A stretch of 64,000 bases of DNA, taken from the NCBI RefSeq assembly GCF_030944405.1, contig NZ_CP132339.1, positions 62,001 through 126,000 of the forward strand. Direction: 5' to 3'. The position numbers were made by a program, and so were the translations under genes. The first letter of the stretch is position 1. Each line of letters starts with the position of its first letter. Below are positions 61,006-64,000 of the stretch, in pieces. A model generated the notes under the pieces. That model had not been told where the DNA came from. It made no database searches and saw only the letters and a list, made by a program, of their open reading frames with translations. Source of the DNA: Janthinobacterium sp. J1-1 (GTDB lineage: Bacteria > Pseudomonadota > Gammaproteobacteria > Burkholderiales > Burkholderiaceae_D).

Positions 61006-61472
61006 TTGCTGTCCTTTCCGTCCGCTGCCTTGCTGTAGATGAACTGATTGATCAGGTCTTCCAGCACTGTGGCCGATTGAGTGCGGGCAATCTTGTCGCC
61101 CTCCGCCAGGTTTGCTTCGTCACCGCCCGCTTCCAGGCCGATATATTGCTCACCCAACAGACCGGCCGTCAAAATCTTGGCCGAGCTATCTTTCGGAAAT
61201 TTATAACCTTCTTCGATGTCCAGCTTGACCAGGGCCTGGTACGTCTTGTCGTCAAACACGATTTCCGACACCCGGCCGACCACCACACCAGCGCCCTTGA
61301 CGGGTGCTTGCGGTTTCAGGCCGCCGATATTGTCGAACTTCGCCGTAATAGTATACGTATCGGTGAAAGACAGCGAACTCATGTTGCCAGCCTTGAACGC
61401 CAGAAACATCACTGCCGCCACGCCCAGCAAGACGAACAAGCCTACCCAGACATCCAGAGATTTACGTTGCAT
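61002..61472 (-). CDS. mlaD: MCE-domain protein MlaD
   Basis: The 156-residue protein starts MQRKSLDVWVGLFVLLGVAAVMFLAFKAGN (one membrane helix) at 61470-61472. The MCE domain follows with TYTITAKFDNIGGLKPQAPVKGAGVVVGRV and the LTAGLLGEQYIGLEAGG segment. It forms a hexameric ring that guides lipids through MlaFEDB. It lies 80 bases after mlaE. Confidence 0.95.
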   Translation of the reverse strand: MQRKSLDVWVGLFVLLGVAAVMFLAFKAGNMSSLSFTDTYTITAKFDNIGGLKPQAPVKGAGVVVGRVSEIVFDDKTYQALVKLDIEEGYKFPKDSSAKILTAGLLGEQYIGLEAGGDEANLAEGDKIARTQSATVLEDLINQFIYSKAADGKDSK

Positions 61473-61552
61473 AAACAATCCTAAATAATTTTTACTTGCC
61501 GCCCCCTGCGCAAACCCTGTGCAGGCGGCTGATTTTCTTGCTTTTACGAAAT

Positions 61553-62338
61553 TTATTTGCTGAACATCACGGCCGTCATCATGAAGTCCAGCCACCACAC
61601 CATCAGCGACGAGATCACCACCGTGCGCGTGGTGGCGCCGGACACGTCTTCCGGTGTCGGCTGCGCCTGGTAGCCCTGGAACAGGGCGATAAACGTCACG
61701 GCGATGCCGAATACCATGCTTTTGATATACGTGCCGTTGACGATATCTTTCCACAGATCGACGCCGGCCTGCATTTGCGACCAGAACGAACCTTCGTCGA
61801 CGCCGATCAGCACCACGCCCACCAGATAGCTGCCGATAATGCCGACCGCCGTGAAAATGCCGCCCAAAATAGGCATGGCGATCACGCCGGCCCACAGCCG
61901 CGGTGCCAGCACGCGCTGGATCGGGTTCACGGCCATCATTTCCATGGCCGACAATTGCTCGCCAGCCTTCATCAGGCCGATTTCGGCCGTCAGCGAGGTG
62001 CCGGCGCGGCCGGCAAACAGCAGCGCGGTCACGACCGGACCCAGTTCACGCATCAGCGACAGCGCCACCAGCTGGCCCAGCGACTGCGTCGCGCCATAGG
62101 TGGTCAAGGTGTAATAGCCTTGCAGCCCCAGCACCATGCCGACAAACAGGCCGGACACGGTGGTGATCACCAGCGAGCGGCTACCGACAAAAAACAATTG
62201 TTCGACCACCAGGCGCGGCCGGCGAAACAGGCCGCCCGAGGCGGCGATAATGATAAAGAAGGACCTGACGGCAAAGCCGAGGTCCTGGACCGAATGACGC
62301 AACCATGCTCCGATAGCCGCCAGGAAACGCGCGATCAT
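61553..62338 (-). CDS. mlaE: MlaE permease
   Basis: The 261-residue inner-membrane protein has five to six hydrophobic segments with the family sequence SLMRELGPVVTALLFAGRAGTSLTAEIGLMKAGEQLSAMEMM. It forms the lipid-transport channel with MlaF. It overlaps the end of mlaF by four bases. Confidence 0.96.
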   Translation of the reverse strand: MIARFLAAIGAWLRHSVQDLGFAVRSFFIIIAASGGLFRRPRLVVEQLFFVGSRSLVITTVSGLFVGMVLGLQGYYTLTTYGATQSLGQLVALSLMRELGPVVTALLFAGRAGTSLTAEIGLMKAGEQLSAMEMMAVNPIQRVLAPRLWAGVIAMPILGGIFTAVGIIGSYLVGVVLIGVDEGSFWSQMQAGVDLWKDIVNGTYIKSMVFGIAVTFIALFQGYQAQPTPEDVSGATTRTVVISSLMVWWLDFMMTAVMFSK

Positions 62339-63144
62339 CGGCTGCCCTTCGCATGCAGGCCCAGGTCATCGGCCAGGGTCTTGCCAGGGTAATGGAACGG
62401 CACCGGGCCGTCCGCTTCCGCATTGACGAACTGCTTTACGTACGGGTGGGTCGAGACGGCCATCTCGGCCGGCGTGCCGTGCGCCACGATTTTGCCGGAC
62501 GACAGAAAATAAACATAATCAGCGATGGCGAAACACTCCTTCACATCGTGCGAAACCAGAATGGACGTGGAACCGAGCGCATCGTTCAGGTTGCGGATCA
62601 GATTGGCGGTCACGCCCATGGAAATCGGGTCCAGGCCGGCAAACGGTTCGTCGTACATGATCAATTCAGGGTCGAGCGCAATCGCCCGCGCCAGCGCCAC
62701 GCGCCGGCCCATGCCGCCTGAAATTTCAGCAGGTTTGAGTTGCGCCGCATTGCGCAGGCCGACCGCGTGCAGCTTCATCAGCACCAGGGTGCGGATCAGC
62801 TCTTCGTTGAGGTCGGTATGCTCGCGCAGCGGGAAGGCGACGTTCTCGAACGCCGTCAGGTCGGTAAACAAGGCGCCATGCTGGAACAGCATGCCCATCT
62901 TGCGGCGCATCAGGTACAGGTTTTCAGTATCGAGTTCATGCACGATCTGGCCGTCCACATTGACGGCGCCGGAACCGGGGCGCAGCTGGCCGCCGATCAG
63001 GCGCAGTACGGTGGTCTTGCCACTGCCGGAGCCACCCATGACGGCCACAACTTTTCCACGTGGGAAATCCATTTGAAGGCCCGATAAAATCGAACGTTCT
63101 CCATAGGCAAAGTGTAAATCACGGATTTCAACAAGATTTGGCAC
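62335..63144 (-). CDS. mlaF: ATPase MlaF
   Basis: The ATPase of the Mla complex has Walker A GGSGSGKTT, Q-loop FQHGALFTDLTAFENV, signature ISGGMGRRV, Walker B LIMYDEPFAGLDP and H-loop LVSHDV. The start is uncertain. GTG 63142-63144 gives VPNLVEIRDLHFAYG, matching the usual MlaF N-terminus; another GTG at 63154-63156 and an ATG further upstream are also in frame. From the preferred start it has 269 residues. It is the first gene of the 24-gene cluster. Confidence 0.92.
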   Translation of the reverse strand: MPNLVEIRDLHFAYGERSILSGLQMDFPRGKVVAVMGGSGSGKTTVLRLIGGQLRPGSGAVNVDGQIVHELDTENLYLMRRKMGMLFQHGALFTDLTAFENVAFPLREHTDLNEELIRTLVLMKLHAVGLRNAAQLKPAEISGGMGRRVALARAIALDPELIMYDEPFAGLDPISMGVTANLIRNLNDALGSTSILVSHDVKECFAIADYVYFLSSGKIVAHGTPAEMAVSTHPYVKQFVNAEADGPVPFHYPGKTLADDLGLHAKGSR

Positions 63145-63322
63145 GACAGAACTCACTATTTTAATGGCGTATTGTAGTGCAGAAACACCAATCTCTGCTG
63201 AGGCACCCCTCGCCACCAGCCTGGCAAGGGGAAGAATACAACACTAATGAATCGAAAGTCAGATATTTTAGTGTAAAAACCGTGTAAAGACCGGCCACCT
63301 TCCCGATCACTTGATGTGCGAG

Positions 63323-63362
63323 CAAAACAACAAAGGCCACGCCGCTATGCGCGCCGTGGCCC
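63323..63362 (-). terminator. Terminator-like hairpin downstream of gltD
   Basis: On the minus strand a GGCCACG/CGTGGCC stem is followed by a T-rich segment (complement of the AACAACAAA region at 63326-63334). Confidence 0.65.
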
Positions 63363-63396
63363 TGGCTTTCAAAGCGAGCGAGTGCTCGCTTATTTC

Positions 63397-64000
63397 TTAA
63401 CGCGGCAGCAACGATGCGCCCATCAGGAACTCGTCGACGGCGCGCGCGCACTGGCGTCCTTCGCGGATCGCCCACACCACCAGCGACTGGCCGCGGCGCA
63501 TGTCGCCGGCGGCAAAGATCTTCGGCACCGAGGTGTAGTAGCTGCGTTCGCCTTCCGTGACGGCCTTGGCGTTGCCGCGCGCATCAGTGTCGACGCCGAA
63601 CGCTGCGAGCACCTGCTGCACTGGCGACACAAAGCCCATCGCCAGGAACACCAGGTCGGCCTTCATCTCGAATTCCGAGTTTGGCACTTCGCTCATCTTG
63701 CCGTCTTTCCATTCGACCCGGCAGGCGATCAGCTTTTCGACCTTGCCGCCCTTGCCTTCGAAGCGCTTGGTGGCCACCGCCCAGTCGCGCTCGCAGCCTT
63801 CCTCGTGCGAGGACGAGGTGCGCAGCTTGGTCGGCCAGTAAGGCCAGACCAGCGGCTTGTTTTCCTGTTCCGGCGGCATCGGCATCAGTTCGAACTGGGC
63901 CACCGAGGCGGCGCCCTGGCGGTTCGAGGTGCCGACGCAGTCCGAGCCCGTATCGCCGCCACCGATCACCACCACGTGCTTGCCGGTGGCCTTGATCTGG
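63397..64000 (-). CDS. gltD: Glutamate synthase small subunit, C-terminal part (cut by window edge)
   Basis: The visible 200 residues contain the NADPH-binding [18 protein letters not shown], then [31 protein letters not shown] and the closing FAD motif [26 protein letters not shown], all typical of GltD, which passes electrons from NADPH to the GltB large subunit in ammonia assimilation. The N-terminus, with its two iron-sulfur clusters, lies beyond base 64000. It is transcribed leftward towards mlaF but ends at its own hairpin, 240 bases before mlaF. Confidence 0.95.
   Translation of the reverse strand, partial: QIKATGKHVVVIGGGDTGSDCVGTSNRQGAASVAQFELMPMPPEQENKPLVWPYWPTKLRTSSSHEEGCERDWAVATKRFEGKGGKVEKLIACRVEWKDGKMSEVPNSEFEMKADLVFLAMGFVSPVQQVLAAFGVDTDARGNAKAVTEGERSYYTSVPKIFAAGDMRRGQSLVVWAIREGRQCARAVDEFLMGASLLPR

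Overview
The window is GC-rich, tightly packed chromosomal DNA from a betaproteobacterium, most likely of the Oxalobacteraceae (Janthinobacterium/Massilia/Duganella-like). This rests on gene content and on the long collinear run mla genes - ABC exporter - bolA - murA - his operon - tatABC, an arrangement typical of Burkholderiales. I see no insertion sequence, prophage or CRISPR array. About sixty-five protein genes and four tRNAs can be supported.

Layout. 1-5.5 kb: an edge-truncated gene, a single-domain asparaginase-like protein, rdgC, dinB (with a near-perfect LexA box over its 5' end) and a secreted S9 peptidase. 5.5-6.3 kb: two tandem copies of a promoter-tRNAVal-tRNAAsp-terminator unit. 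6.3-11.4 kb: a two-gene ABC exporter, a CzcE-like periplasmic protein, ahpC-ahpF with an OxyR-like operator, and a DUF3597 protein. 11.5-17.6 kb: a ribose operon in the order rbsB-A-C-R-K-D with a perfect LacI-type operator. 17.6-27 kb: a ParDE-like module, YgiQ, DUF4404 and VF530 proteins, two tandem M3 metallopeptidases with signal peptides, slyX, and a toxin-first addiction module. 27-32.3 kb: a Rep-type helicase, a DUF1857-like protein, and an FAD disulfide oxidoreductase divergent from an ArgP-type LysR regulator. 32.3-36.2 kb: priA and hemE, separated by an 830-bp gene-free, AT-rich region full of DnaA-box-like sites. 36.4-45.7 kb: a second S9 peptidase, a 1392-residue SNF2-type helicase, a PH-like membrane protein, a DUF885 protein and a small coiled-coil membrane protein. 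45.7-63.2 kb: a leftward cluster of 24 genes, mlaFEDACB, an ABC-2 exporter, bolA, murA, hisGD, a DNA methyltransferase, hisCBHAFIE, a HIT protein and tatABC. The right edge holds the 3' part of gltD.

How the genes work together. The mla genes maintain outer-membrane lipid asymmetry and sit upstream of murA (peptidoglycan precursor synthesis). The his genes encode the histidine pathway except HisZ and a recognisable histidinol-phosphate phosphatase. AhpC/AhpF form a peroxide-detoxifying pair. DinB, RdgC, PriA and the Rep-type helicase serve replication, repair and restart. The rbs genes import and phosphorylate ribose.

Most interesting loci: (1) the priA-hemE intergenic DnaA-box array, which seems to be an internally duplicated block and could be an origin-like or DnaA-titrating element; (2) a beta-class DNA methyltransferase with a histone-like basic tail, translationally coupled inside the his operon with no visible restriction partner; (3) the LexA box over the presumed dinB start, which questions that start; (4) duplicated tRNA units with complementary arms bracketing tRNAVal; (5) two toxin-antitoxin modules whose -10 elements sit on or just ahead of the first start codon.
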